This document shows, piece by piece, positions 23,482 through 32,800 of a DNA stretch of 64,000 bases (its first letter is position 1; each line of letters begins with the position of its first letter). The notes under the pieces are model-generated. The model made no database searches and had not been told where the DNA came from. It saw nothing but the letters and a program-made list of their open reading frames with translations. A program made the translations under genes and the position numbers. The DNA is taken from assembly GCA_964529415.1 (NCBI GenBank), contig CAZGWD010000012.1, positions 1 to 64,000 of the forward strand, in the 5' to 3' direction. This DNA is from CAYMPH01 sp964529415. Lineage in GTDB: Bacteria > Spirochaetota > UBA4802 > UBA5550.

Positions 23482-24948
23482 CTATATGTTTATTCTGAAA
23501 ATAACAGAAAGATCTATTGTAAAAAAATCATGAGCTCCACCATTTCTAAATATAATCCCATAGTCTCCGCCAATTGATAGAGAAAAAAGATCTGATGTAT
23601 TGAAACCAATACCTATTCCGGCAATCATTATTCCACAATTTGAAAATCTTGTAATAAATCTTGAATCGCTGCTTGAATAAGAAGCCGAGATATGATACAA
23701 GTCATAATCTATAGAATTATATAAATATCCGCCGGAAAGCCTGGTATCGATGTATAGCCATTTCAATATGCCAATTCTGTATTGCAAGGCGATCATTACA
23801 GGAATAAGATTGTTTCTGAGTATATGCAGATATTCAGCTCTCCCGGGTAGTTGAAAATAACCAACCTCTAAACCGAAACCGAATCCTTCTAAAAAAAGGT
23901 CGCTTATTAAAAAATCTGCAAGCAGTCCCCATCCTGGGTTGTAAAAGTAACCATAAGGTAAATTTGGAAATATTGCAAAGGCCCTTACTCCTATGTCCCA
24001 GATGAATAAGTTTTTTGTTTTAAGACTGGAACTGTTTTCAGATTCATCCTCTATGTTGTCAACTGCGCGAATAAAAAAAGTTTTTTTTGAATGAGGATCG
24101 AGAGATTTTATGGAATATACTGTATTATTAGTTCTGGCAAAAATTTCCTCTGTCTTGTTTTCCCGCTTGTAAATAATATATTCGATTATCTGGCCATCCG
24201 GGTCTATGGCTGGATCCCATTTAATAATCATCTCGAAATTCTTTTTATCCGGAGACCATATTTTTTCTGACTTAATATTTTTCGGAGGATTCGGTCTGAT
24301 ATTTTTTGTAGTTTCCTTTATTTCATTGCTTGGAAGAGATTCGTAATTGTTACTGTCTACAGCTGTTACAATAAAATAATATTGTGTATTGCTTTTGAGA
24401 TTAGTAATAGAAAATTTTTTAAAAGATGTATCGCCAGCGAGCTTGAATTTTTCAATCAAACTATTCTTGTAATATACCTTGAATTTATTTACTTTATTAT
24501 AAGGAGGAAGCCATATGAGATCAATTCTGTCTGTATCCACTTTTATTGCCTGTAAATTTAAAGGATTCATTCTTGATATGAAAAGAACTTCTGTACGTTT
24601 GATTTTTATTTCTTCAGGTTTATATAGTTCATGTCTGAATATATAATATTCCTTGTTCTCATCAACCATAAATAACTCAATGCCGTTCCCGTCTGATTTT
24701 TTAACGTATACTTTGCCCATATAAAGCTCTTTGTATAAAAATCGGATTATTTCATTCAGTTTATATAGCTGTTTCTTGCCGTCATTTGAAATAAATAAAA
24801 CTGATTCAAGAGTTTCATTTTCAATTTTTCCTTCAATAATTGAACCATCTTTTAAAAAAATATGCTCAGCTATTACTGGTGCATTAAGTAATATCAATGA
24901 TATCAGTATTATAAGTGTTATATAAAGATAGGTATTAAAGAATTTCAT
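23482..24948 (-). CDS. Outer-membrane protein with N-terminal FxxG module, two FN3 domains and C-terminal beta-barrel
   Basis: A 488-residue exported protein (signal sequence ~8-27, ending VIAE). Residues ~28-75 carry IFLKDGSIIEGKI followed by LYKLNEIIRFL, resembling the tail of the neighbouring FecR protein. Two fibronectin type III domains follow (~130-215 and ~218-310). From ~320 on there are alternating aromatic/glycine strands ending DLSVIFRINI, consistent with an 8- to 10-strand barrel. Placing FN3 domains before a barrel suggests a periplasmic adaptor joined to an outer-membrane pore or anchor. No family name is certain. It starts 14 bases after the hisG stop, so it is probably transcribed from the his promoter. 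Confidence 0.75.
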   Translation of the reverse strand: MKFFNTYLYITLIILISLILLNAPVIAEHIFLKDGSIIEGKIENETLESVLFISNDGKKQLYKLNEIIRFLYKELYMGKVYVKKSDGNGIELFMVDENKEYYIFRHELYKPEEIKIKRTEVLFISRMNPLNLQAIKVDTDRIDLIWLPPYNKVNKFKVYYKNSLIEKFKLAGDTSFKKFSITNLKSNTQYYFIVTAVDSNNYESLPSNEIKETTKNIRPNPPKNIKSEKIWSPDKKNFEMIIKWDPAIDPDGQIIEYIIYKRENKTEEIFARTNNTVYSIKSLDPHSKKTFFIRAVDNIEDESENSSSLKTKNLFIWDIGVRAFAIFPNLPYGYFYNPGWGLLADFLISDLFLEGFGFGLEVGYFQLPGRAEYLHILRNNLIPVMIALQYRIGILKWLYIDTRLSGGYLYNSIDYDLYHISASYSSSDSRFITRFSNCGIMIAGIGIGFNTSDLFSLSIGGDYGIIFRNGGAHDFFTIDLSVIFRINI

Positions 24949-24962
24949 GAAGATTTTATATC

Positions 24963-25829
24963 CTAAAGTCTGCAGTTTAAAATTTCTGTTTCAAGAATAG
25001 CAGTAGCTCCTATTTCAGCAAGCTGATCCATTACCCTTACGATCTCATTTTTTTTAACCATCACTTTAACTGCAGCCCAGCCTTTTTCATCGAGTGAAGA
25101 AACAGTGGGCGATTCAAATCCCGGAGCAATGCTCTCGGCTTTCTTCAGTAAATCAGTCTTAATATTATATTCAAGCATGCTGTACTGGCTTGCAACGAGT
25201 ATACCATCAATCCGTCTTTTGATTTTTAAAATGCGAGGATCATCTTTCAGATTTTTACTGGAGATAAGCACTGCCTGGTACGAGCCAATATCGCTGAAAA
25301 TTTTAAGATTATTGTCCCTGAGACTGTCGCCTGTTTCTACAAGATCAACAATTGCATCTGCTAAATTCAGCGCGATCATAATTTCAACTGAACCGTTCAT
25401 TTCAACGCATTTTACGTTTACACCGTTATCAGCAAAATATTTTTTTGTTGTTGAAGGAAATGAAGTGGCAACTGTTTTACCTTCAAGAAATGAAAGATCA
25501 TTTTTGCCGATATTATCGCGTACTGCAACACAGAGCCTGCACCTGCCGAAATTGAGTTTCAGTATCTCATCTACGTCTGCACCGCGTTCTATTATGAGAT
25601 CGCTTCCTGTAATTCCAATATCAATCACGCCTGAATCAACAAGAACTGGAATATCGTCAGCTCTGACAAAAATAAAAATTATTTCTTCGTTAAGACATGT
25701 TGCATAAAGATTGCGTCCTGTTGTTCTGAAATTATACCCGGATTTTTTTAATAATTCAATTGATGGATCTTTAAGACGGCCTTTTGTTGGAATAGCAAAC
25801 TTGATTTTATTTTTATCCCACGGGTTCAT
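24963..25829 (-). CDS. hisG: ATP phosphoribosyltransferase (long form)
   Basis: About 288 residues. The enzyme joins ATP and PRPP in the first step of histidine biosynthesis. Catalytic-domain segments AIPTKGRL, GVIDIGITGSDLI and LADAIVDLVETGDSLR (PRPP-binding region, ~150-165) are present. The extra C-terminal ~80 residues (WAAVKVMVKKNEIVRVMDQLAEIGATAIL) are the ACT-like histidine-feedback domain, so this is the self-sufficient HisG-L type that needs no HisZ. The ATG at 25829 has GGAG eight bases upstream. It overlaps hisE by 17 bases. An upstream in-frame ATG at 25856 is less likely. Confidence 0.93.
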   Translation of the reverse strand: MNPWDKNKIKFAIPTKGRLKDPSIELLKKSGYNFRTTGRNLYATCLNEEIIFIFVRADDIPVLVDSGVIDIGITGSDLIIERGADVDEILKLNFGRCRLCVAVRDNIGKNDLSFLEGKTVATSFPSTTKKYFADNGVNVKCVEMNGSVEIMIALNLADAIVDLVETGDSLRDNNLKIFSDIGSYQAVLISSKNLKDDPRILKIKRRIDGILVASQYSMLEYNIKTDLLKKAESIAPGFESPTVSSLDEKGWAAVKVMVKKNEIVRVMDQLAEIGATAILETEILNCRL

Positions 25830-26151
25830 CTTTTTTTCTCCGGTTTTTTTCTTCAATCCCGCTTATTCCATGTCTGCGTGCAAGTTCGTCTTCAATTTCT
25901 TCAAGTTTTATGTTTTTATATCCGGCAAGAACAAAAGTATGGTACAGCAGATCACATATTTCATTAATGAGATGTTCTTTGTTGTTTTCAAGCCCGGCCT
26001 CGCAGACCTCGCCTGCTTCTTCGAGAATCTTTTCATTTATTATCTCAGTTCCGCTGTTATACAGTTTTGCTGTATATGATTTTTCAGGAGATGAATTTTT
26101 TCTGTTTTCAATCGTATCAAACAATATTCTAATTATATTATTATTATTCAT
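25813..26151 (-). CDS. hisE: Phosphoribosyl-ATP pyrophosphatase
   Basis: About 112 residues, a MazG-fold enzyme for the second step of histidine synthesis. The acidic metal-binding pattern is clear: KILEEAGEVCEA and HLINEICDLLYHTFVLAG. The N-terminal RKNSSPEKSYTAKLYNSG is typical of HisE. The chosen ATG has AAGGA at good distance; a longer frame upstream lacks conservation. It is a stand-alone HisE, not fused to HisI, and overlaps hisG. Other his genes are not in the window. Confidence 0.92.
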   Translation of the reverse strand: MNNNNIIRILFDTIENRKNSSPEKSYTAKLYNSGTEIINEKILEEAGEVCEAGLENNKEHLINEICDLLYHTFVLAGYKNIKLEEIEDELARRHGISGIEEKNRRKKDEPVG

Positions 26152-26340
26152 GGTGTATCCTTCTTGTAAAAAATAATTCATGTAAAATAATAGCTGTTTT
26201 ATATCTGTCAATTTATATTTTTCCCGGTTTATTCTGAAAAATTTTCATTTACTATCTGATCAGCAGTTATAGTATTTGGCTGATTCTAATTCTATTAAAT
26301 GCTATTAACTAAAATATAAGAACTGGAAAAAATTACACCA

Positions 26341-28218
26341 ATGAAATTTTCACCTAAGCCGACAATTGCTTTAAAACTTACACTGATGTTCACTCTATTC
26401 GGAATGATAATAGGTTATTTCTCGTTTATTATGTCGAATATGGGTTCAACAAGAAATTTAATGAATTTAACAACATCAATTCTGCATAAGCAGTTTCATG
26501 AGTCTCTGGTGTCAGATGAGCCTGATTCATTGATAAAGCTTCTTGGCAAAAATGACGATTCAATTCTGAAAATAATGAATATGATAAAAAACGATCCTAT
26601 GCATCCTGTTACAGGTGTATCTGTTTATATATACGATACTTTGAAAAATGACTGGGTACAGCACAGTATAAACGAAAACGGGAAATTTTATAAATCTGCA
26701 TTCGAAGGCAATATTACAAATCTTAACAGGGCAATGAACAGGAAGTTTCTTGTTTCAGATCCCAAGCCTTTTTTCGGGCAGAATGATAAAATGTATCTGT
26801 ATGTGAATATTTCCAGAAATATAGATAAAAATAAATATCTAATATGCGTTGAATTCAACAGGAAGGGCCTGACTTCATCAATAGTTCAGAATGCCGAGCA
26901 GTTTATTATTTTTGAGATTGCTTTGCTTCTAATATCAGTTTTCCTCGGAAAATTTTTTGCAAGAAGAATTGTAAAGCCTATCAAAAAAATTTCTGAAGAA
27001 TCCGCAAGCATTGCTTCCGGAAATTTTTCATACAGATTTAATATAAAAAGAAAAGATGAAATCGGCGTGCTTGCAGATTCTCTGAATAAAATGGCTGCTC
27101 AGATTGAAAACACAATAAATGAAATAGACAACCGTATCAGAACAATGGAGACCATGAACAGGATTGACAAGGCTGTACTATCTTCAATATCAAGAAATGA
27201 TCTGCTGGACAGAGTTGTGGGGATTGTGGCAAAGCAGTTTAACAAATCATCAATTGCCATTGCTTTAAGAAATGAGGAAAAAAAAGGTTTTGATATATTA
27301 AGTGTTTTTGAAGAGGGAAATAAAGCCCTTCTTTCGGATCGTCCGTTTGTCCCTGATGCAGATATTGATCCTGAGCTGTTATCGAGAACTGCTTCTATTT
27401 ATCAGTTCACAGGCAGAGATATGGAAAATTCTCTTGCAAAACTGATACAGGAGTTTGTTAATTATAAACCCGGCGCAATACTTCATGTTCCAATTTATAT
27501 AAAAGAAAAATACCTAGGATCCTTATTTCTGGTTAAGATAGATGATGAAGCCTACAACTCCAGGGATGTTGAGTCAGTATCAATGCTTGCTGATCAGGTT
27601 GGAGTTGCGCTTCAGAGCGTAAAGGCATTTGAAGAAAAGGAAAGCCTGTTTATCGGAATTCTTATGGCTTTAACAAATGCTGTTGACGCCAAATCGAAAT
27701 GGACCGCAGGTCACAGCGAAAGGGTAGCAAAATATTCAGAGCAGATCGGATTAAGCCTTAAATTAAATGAATCAGAGCTAAGGGATTTATCTCTTTCAGC
27801 AATTCTGCATGATATAGGGAAAATCGGCGTGCCTGAACATATTCTGGATAAACCTGCGAAACTTTCTGAATCGGAATATGAAATTATAAAGCACCACCCG
27901 CCAGAGGGAGCAAAAATTATCGGAGTAATTCCGTCGCACGAATCGATTTTATCCGGAATTCTGTATCATCATGAGCGCTGGGATGGAAGCGGTTACCCCT
28001 CAGGGCTTGTGCAGAAAGAGATTCCTCTGCAAAGCAGAATAATTACAGTTGCAGATGTTTACGATGCAATAACTGCTGAACGGCCGTACAGAAAAGGCAT
28101 GGAGAAGGAAAAGGCTCTTGAATTTATGATTGAAAACAGCGGAAAGCTTTTTGATCCGGAGCTTGTAGAAATATTCCTGAAAATTCTTTTTGAAGAAAAG
28201 GATGAACCTAAGCTGTGA
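26341..28218 (+). CDS. HAMP-GAF-HD-GYP protein, probable cyclic-di-GMP phosphodiesterase
   Basis: A 625-residue inner-membrane signalling enzyme. TM1 is at ~12-32, a periplasmic sensor at ~33-185 (no named fold seen), TM2 at ~187-207, HAMP at ~205-258, GAF at ~280-430 and HD-GYP at ~435-610. Catalytic residues are intact: HD at 490-491 (ILHDIGKIGVPEHIL), HH at 518-519 and the HHERWDGSGYP signature at 543-553. HD-GYP enzymes hydrolyse cyclic di-GMP to pGpG or GMP. The periplasmic and GAF domains should tune activity to external and cytoplasmic signals. Its stop overlaps the GTG start of the metal-binding lipoprotein, hinting at a shared operon. Confidence 0.92.
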   Translation: MKFSPKPTIALKLTLMFTLFGMIIGYFSFIMSNMGSTRNLMNLTTSILHKQFHESLVSDEPDSLIKLLGKNDDSILKIMNMIKNDPMHPVTGVSVYIYDTLKNDWVQHSINENGKFYKSAFEGNITNLNRAMNRKFLVSDPKPFFGQNDKMYLYVNISRNIDKNKYLICVEFNRKGLTSSIVQNAEQFIIFEIALLLISVFLGKFFARRIVKPIKKISEESASIASGNFSYRFNIKRKDEIGVLADSLNKMAAQIENTINEIDNRIRTMETMNRIDKAVLSSISRNDLLDRVVGIVAKQFNKSSIAIALRNEEKKGFDILSVFEEGNKALLSDRPFVPDADIDPELLSRTASIYQFTGRDMENSLAKLIQEFVNYKPGAILHVPIYIKEKYLGSLFLVKIDDEAYNSRDVESVSMLADQVGVALQSVKAFEEKESLFIGILMALTNAVDAKSKWTAGHSERVAKYSEQIGLSLKLNESELRDLSLSAILHDIGKIGVPEHILDKPAKLSESEYEIIKHHPPEGAKIIGVIPSHESILSGILYHHERWDGSGYPSGLVQKEIPLQSRIITVADVYDAITAERPYRKGMEKEKALEFMIENSGKLFDPELVEIFLKILFEEKDEPKL

Positions 28219-29132
28219 AAAATTTTATATTTGTAATTATATTATTAATATCTTCATGCTCCGGCAAAGACAAGATTCAGTCAGATAAAATAAAAATTGC
28301 AGTTTCCGTTTTTCCAATCAGCGATATTGTTAAAAATATTGCAGGGGATAAGGCTGAAGTTTTTTTTGTAGTCCCGGCAGGTGCGAATCCGCATACCTTT
28401 GAACCGTCTCCTTCGGATGTTAAAAAAATTTCATCAGCAGGATATTTTATCGGTGTGGATGAAAACTTTGACGGATGGATGGAAAAGTTTTTAACAAGGG
28501 AATCATCCAGATACTATTTAATCAGAAACGAAGCATTCAATAAATATTCATTTAATAAAAATATTCTAAACAGAGAGGATCATCAGGCAAATAAAGAAAA
28601 GCATGATGATGAAAACGGGATTAATCCTCATATTTGGCTTACCTTCAGGGGAGGAAAAATTATAGCGGTATCTGTTTTGAATTTTTTAATAAAAATAGAT
28701 AAACAGAATGAGGAATACTATAAAAAAAATTATAATAATTATTCTGAAAAGCTGGATGCTGAAGATAAAATAGCTTCAGAAAAATTAAAAAAGCTGAAGT
28801 TCAGAAAATTTATACAATGGCATCCGTCCTGGAATTACTTTGCCGAGGATTTCGGCCTGGAAATTACAGGTGTGATTGAAGCCGGGCATGGTACTGAAGC
28901 GTCAGTTAAAAAAATGAAAGATCTTTCATCTGATGCTAAAAAAAATAATATTAAAATAATAATTGTTGATCTTGATCTGAAAAGCCGCGCAGCTGAAACT
29001 CTTGTTATGGAAATTGGAGGCAGGCTTGTAAAGCTCGATTCAATGGGTTCTCCATCAAAAGCAGACAGATCAAATTTTATTGATCTTATGATGTATAATA
29101 CTGAAATTTTATATACTGAGCTGAGTAAATAA
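28215..29132 (+). CDS. Zinc/manganese ABC transporter substrate-binding lipoprotein (ZnuA/TroA-like)
   Basis: A 305-residue cluster A-I solute-binding protein with lipobox LISSC near residue 15. Metal ligands are visible in NPHTFEPSP (~60-68), NPHIWL and the WHPSWNYF region, plus an Asp in the C-lobe (IIVDLDL). A His/Asp/Glu-rich loop (~115-133) precedes the second ligand, as in zinc-binding ZnuA proteins. The start is GTG, overlapping the preceding TGA. The ATPase and permease genes follow. Zinc is more likely than manganese because of the loop, but that is inference. Confidence 0.88.
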   Translation: MKNFIFVIILLISSCSGKDKIQSDKIKIAVSVFPISDIVKNIAGDKAEVFFVVPAGANPHTFEPSPSDVKKISSAGYFIGVDENFDGWMEKFLTRESSRYYLIRNEAFNKYSFNKNILNREDHQANKEKHDDENGINPHIWLTFRGGKIIAVSVLNFLIKIDKQNEEYYKKNYNNYSEKLDAEDKIASEKLKKLKFRKFIQWHPSWNYFAEDFGLEITGVIEAGHGTEASVKKMKDLSSDAKKNNIKIIIVDLDLKSRAAETLVMEIGGRLVKLDSMGSPSKADRSNFIDLMMYNTEILYTELSK

Positions 29133-29146
29133 TTTGAATTTAATAA

Positions 29147-29172
29147 CACCCTCCTACTTGATGGGGGAGGGG
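29147..29172. repeat. C/G-rich imperfect hairpin
   Basis: CACCCTCCTACTTGATGGGGGAGGGG pairs end to end with a short loop and sits in the gap between the metal-binding lipoprotein and the ATPase gene. It resembles the C/G hairpins at 3009-3167 and may be a worn copy of the same class. It could also reduce read-through into the ATPase gene. Confidence 0.35.
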
Positions 29173-29189
29173 AATAAAAAATTTCTGAT

Positions 29190-29987
29190 ATGAGAAATAA
29201 AATGAATATCATGGATACAGATATAGCAGTAAAAGTCAGCGGTGTTACTGTCGTTTACGGTGATCTGACTGTTATTGAAGATATAAATCTTACTGTTAAA
29301 AAAAATGAAATACTTTCTATTGTGGGACCGAACGGCAGCGGCAAAACAACTCTGTTGAAAACAATTCTCGGTTCTGTAAAAGCTGATTCAGGAAAAGTTG
29401 AAATTTTCGGAAGAACTCCCGACCAGGTAAGAGGGCAGGGTGTGATAGGATATCTCCCGCAGGAGTCCGGCAGATATATAAATTTCCCAGCTTCGGTTTT
29501 TGACATAGCAGCAATGGGACGCTATTCAGCTAAGAAAATTTTAGAAAGATTGTCACACGATGAAAAAGAAACTATAGATAAATCTCTTGATATGGTGGAA
29601 ATGCTGGATAAAAAAAATGACCGCTTTGCGCACCTTTCCGGCGGGCAGAAGCAGCGTGTTATAATTGCGCGAGCACTTTCTGTTAAGCCTAAAATTCTTC
29701 TGCTGGATGAACCTTCAACCGGACTTGATGCAATAGCGCATGATAATTTTTATATAATGCTGAAAAAAATAAGGGATACTGAAGGAATTACTGTAATTAT
29801 GGTCTCTCACGATATAGGATCTGTTTCTTCGGTTGTAGATAACATAGCCTGCATAAAAAAGAAACTTCATTATCATGGCACTCCCCATGACTGCACGAAT
29901 AAACATCTTGAGGAAGTTTTCGGCAGCCATATTCATTTTATAAGTCACGGAACTGAGTGTGCGGATTGCGGGGTTAAGAATGGCTGA
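29190..29987 (+). CDS. Zinc/manganese ABC transporter ATP-binding protein (ZnuC/TroB-like)
   Basis: A 265-residue ABC ATPase: Walker A GPNGSGKTT (~46-54), Q-loop YLPQESG, signature LSGGQKQR, Walker B ILLLDEP and H-loop VSHD. It energises metal uptake with the adjacent permease and binding protein. The C-terminus has an extra tail with several metal-ligand-type residues (HIHFISHGTECADCG). Three in-frame ATGs (29190, 29202, 29211) make the exact start uncertain. The permease start overlaps its stop by 8 bases. Confidence 0.9.
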   Translation: MRNKMNIMDTDIAVKVSGVTVVYGDLTVIEDINLTVKKNEILSIVGPNGSGKTTLLKTILGSVKADSGKVEIFGRTPDQVRGQGVIGYLPQESGRYINFPASVFDIAAMGRYSAKKILERLSHDEKETIDKSLDMVEMLDKKNDRFAHLSGGQKQRVIIARALSVKPKILLLDEPSTGLDAIAHDNFYIMLKKIRDTEGITVIMVSHDIGSVSSVVDNIACIKKKLHYHGTPHDCTNKHLEEVFGSHIHFISHGTECADCGVKNG

Positions 29988-30798
29988 GCTGATGGGATTG
30001 AATTTTTTCAGGAACGCCCTGATAATGAGCGCAGTGCTTGCTGTTCTGTTCGGACTGCTTTCGTTTTTTACAGTAATGAGAAAGATGTCTTTTATGGGAG
30101 CTGGAATTTCACATACTGCATTCGGAGGAGTGGCACTCGGCATTGTGCTTGGACTTGACCCTTTTCCTGTATCACTTGTATTTTGCGCTGTTTCCGCTCT
30201 TGTAATCGGAAAGCTTGTGCGGCATGGGAATATATCCTATGATGCAGGAATTGGGATATTTTTTTCATTCGCAATGGCTCTTGGTGCAATTTTAATATCG
30301 CTGAAAAAAAACTATACTTTTGATCTGCAGGGTTATCTTTTCGGGAATATTTTAGGTGTTACGAATACAGATAATATTATTGCTTTTTCAGTTCTTCTGC
30401 TTTTTATGGTATTTGTATTTTTATTTCTTCACAGAATTTTATTCATGACATTTGATGAGGAAGCAGCCTGGGCAGCAGGCGTGAATGTTGAATTTCTCGA
30501 TTCAATGCTGCTTGTATTTCTTGCAGCTATTATTGTTATCAGCATGAAAATTGTAGGGATAGTTCTTGTGTCTGCACTGACTGTTCTGCCTGCGAGTTTC
30601 GGTTTGCTGATATCTAACGATTACAGGAGAGTTTTAATTGCCGGAGTTCTGTATTCAGCATGTATAATGGGTGGGGGACTGTTTCTTTCCTACTATCTTG
30701 ATACTCCGGCTGGAGCTACAATGGTAACTGCAGGGACAATAATATACTTCATTGCAATAGCAGGGAAAAAAATATTTTCTGGAAAAGCAAATGCCTGA
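29980..30798 (+). CDS. Zinc/manganese ABC transporter permease (ZnuB/TroC-like)
   Basis: About 272 residues with 8-9 membrane segments of the ABC-3 family. The characteristic SFMGAGISHTAFGGVALG segment (~42-59) and the later KIVGIVLVSALTVLPASFGLL segment (the ATPase-coupling region) are present. The ATG at 29980 follows a GGGG ribosome site and overlaps the ATPase stop; an upstream GTG is an alternative. It overlaps uvrB by 8 bases. Confidence 0.9.
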   Translation: MAELMGLNFFRNALIMSAVLAVLFGLLSFFTVMRKMSFMGAGISHTAFGGVALGIVLGLDPFPVSLVFCAVSALVIGKLVRHGNISYDAGIGIFFSFAMALGAILISLKKNYTFDLQGYLFGNILGVTNTDNIIAFSVLLLFMVFVFLFLHRILFMTFDEEAAWAAGVNVEFLDSMLLVFLAAIIVISMKIVGIVLVSALTVLPASFGLLISNDYRRVLIAGVLYSACIMGGGLFLSYYLDTPAGATMVTAGTIIYFIAIAGKKIFSGKANA

Positions 30799-32800
30799 TT
30801 TCAAAGTAATATCGGAATATAAAGTTTCTGATGATCAGAAACGCGCTGTGGACGAGCTGTATGCAAGCCTGAAAGATGGAAATAAATTCCAGACGCTTCT
30901 CGGCGTAACCGGTTCAGGGAAAACTTTTACCATGGCAAAAGTTATAGAAAAAATTCAGAAACCTACGCTGGTTTTAACCCACAATAAAACTCTTGCAGCA
31001 CAGCTATTCCGTGAATTCAAGGGGTTTTTCCCTGAAAACTCGGTTGAATATTTTGTTTCATATTATGATTATTATCAGCCTGAAGCCTATGTTGCATCTT
31101 CCGACCTTTACATTGAAAAGGATTCATCAATCAATGATGAGATTGAAAGACTTAGACTTAAAGCAGCATCTTCAATCATGCAGAGGAAAGATGTTGTGGT
31201 AGTTGCTTCAGTTTCATGCATATATGGTCTGGGTTCTCCGGAAGAATTTGACAGTCACCATCTTGTAATTAAGGTAGGTGATGAAATCAGCAGGGACGAT
31301 CTATTAAGAAAACTCGTAGCAATATTTTATGAAAGAAACGACATAGAGTTCAGCCGCGGCATGTTCCGCGTCAGAGGGGATGTTCTTGAGGTTTATCCTG
31401 CTTATCTGTATCAGGAGGCTGTAAGAATTGAGTTTTTTGGAGACGAGGTTGAATCTATCTCAAAAATTAATCCTGTGAGTTCGAGTGTAACTGGGAAAAC
31501 AAATGAATGCATTATATATCCGGCAAAACTTTTTGTTACATCCATGGATGAAATCAAGGATACGGTGCGTCTTATTGAAGAAGAGCTGAATTTGCGCGTT
31601 GATGAGCTGAAAAAAAACAACAAGCTCGTTGAAGCGCAGAGGCTTGAAAGCAGAACAAAGTATGATATGGAAATGCTCACTGAAATGGGTTACTGCAACG
31701 GCATAGAAAATTATTCGCGGATTATATCGCGCAGAAAAGCCGGATCGCGCCCTTCCTGCCTTCTCGATTATTTTAAAGATGACTATCTTATGCTCGTTGA
31801 CGAGTCGCACGTTTCGCTTCCGCAGGTGAGGGGAATGTTCGAGGGCGACCGTTCCAGAAAACAGAATCTTGTTGATTACGGATTCCGCCTGCCGTCTGCG
31901 CTTGACAACAGGCCGCTGTATTTTGATGAATTTGAAAAAATAATAAAGCAGGCAATATTTGTATCAGCAACTCCGGGCGATTATGAGCTTAAAAATAGTG
32001 TTAAGATTGTGGAGCAGGTGGTTCGTCCAACAGGTCTCCTTGATCCTGTAATTGAAGTCAGGTCTGCGAAAAATCAGGTGGATGACCTTATTGGTGAAGT
32101 AAATAAACGCACTGAATTAAATGAAAGAACTCTTGTAACTGTTCTGACAAAAAAAATGGCTGAGGATCTTGCAAAATATTTTGAGGAATCTGGAATCAAG
32201 GCAAGATATCTGCATTCGGAAATTGAAACAATAGAGCGTGTTGAAATAATCAGGGATTTGCGCAAGGGTGAATTTGACTGTCTTATTGGAATTAATTTAC
32301 TCAGGGAAGGTCTTGATCTTCCTGAAGTTTCTCTTGTAGCAATTCTGGATGCTGATAAGGAAGGATTTCTGAGGTCGAACCGTTCACTGATTCAGACTGC
32401 AGGCCGCGCTGCAAGAAATTTAAACGGCAGAGTAATAATGTATGCTGACAAAATTACAAATTCGATGAAGTTCGCAATCGACGAAACCGACCGCAGGCGG
32501 AAAATTCAGCATGAATATAATATCAAACATAACATCAAGCCTGAATCTATCCGCAAAGAAATTTTTGATATAATTGAGCGCGAATATGAAAATGAGAATA
32601 AAATAATTTCTCTTGTTGCTGAATATACAAAAGAATACAGATCTTCAAGCGTAAAGGAACTCAAGGAGCTTGTAATAAGGCTGAAACAGGATATGACAGC
32701 AGCAGCTGAAGAGCTCGATTTTGAAAAAGCAGCTGCACTTCGCGACCAGATGATTGCAACAGAAAAGAAAATTTCATTGATGAGCAAGGCAGGAAAATGA
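30791..32800 (+). CDS. uvrB: Excinuclease ABC subunit B
   Basis: A 669-residue DNA-repair helicase-like protein of nucleotide excision repair. Walker A GVTGSGKTF (~38-46), the damage-inserting beta-hairpin SYYDYYQPEAYV (~89-100), DESH (~335), the helicase C-terminal motifs (LREGLDLPEV and QTAGRAARN) and a C-terminal UVR domain (ELDFEKAAALRDQM) that contacts UvrC are all present. Full length. Its start lies inside the transporter permease gene and its stop overlaps nadC, so it is part of a mixed-function transcript. Confidence 0.97.
   Translation: MPDFKVISEYKVSDDQKRAVDELYASLKDGNKFQTLLGVTGSGKTFTMAKVIEKIQKPTLVLTHNKTLAAQLFREFKGFFPENSVEYFVSYYDYYQPEAYVASSDLYIEKDSSINDEIERLRLKAASSIMQRKDVVVVASVSCIYGLGSPEEFDSHHLVIKVGDEISRDDLLRKLVAIFYERNDIEFSRGMFRVRGDVLEVYPAYLYQEAVRIEFFGDEVESISKINPVSSSVTGKTNECIIYPAKLFVTSMDEIKDTVRLIEEELNLRVDELKKNNKLVEAQRLESRTKYDMEMLTEMGYCNGIENYSRIISRRKAGSRPSCLLDYFKDDYLMLVDESHVSLPQVRGMFEGDRSRKQNLVDYGFRLPSALDNRPLYFDEFEKIIKQAIFVSATPGDYELKNSVKIVEQVVRPTGLLDPVIEVRSAKNQVDDLIGEVNKRTELNERTLVTVLTKKMAEDLAKYFEESGIKARYLHSEIETIERVEIIRDLRKGEFDCLIGINLLREGLDLPEVSLVAILDADKEGFLRSNRSLIQTAGRAARNLNGRVIMYADKITNSMKFAIDETDRRRKIQHEYNIKHNIKPESIRKEIFDIIEREYENENKIISLVAEYTKEYRSSSVKELKELVIRLKQDMTAAAEELDFEKAAALRDQMIATEKKISLMSKAGK

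Noticed and set aside
31460..31970. Minus-strand frames inside uvrB
   Set aside because: They are antisense to a fully conserved gene and have no supporting start sites.
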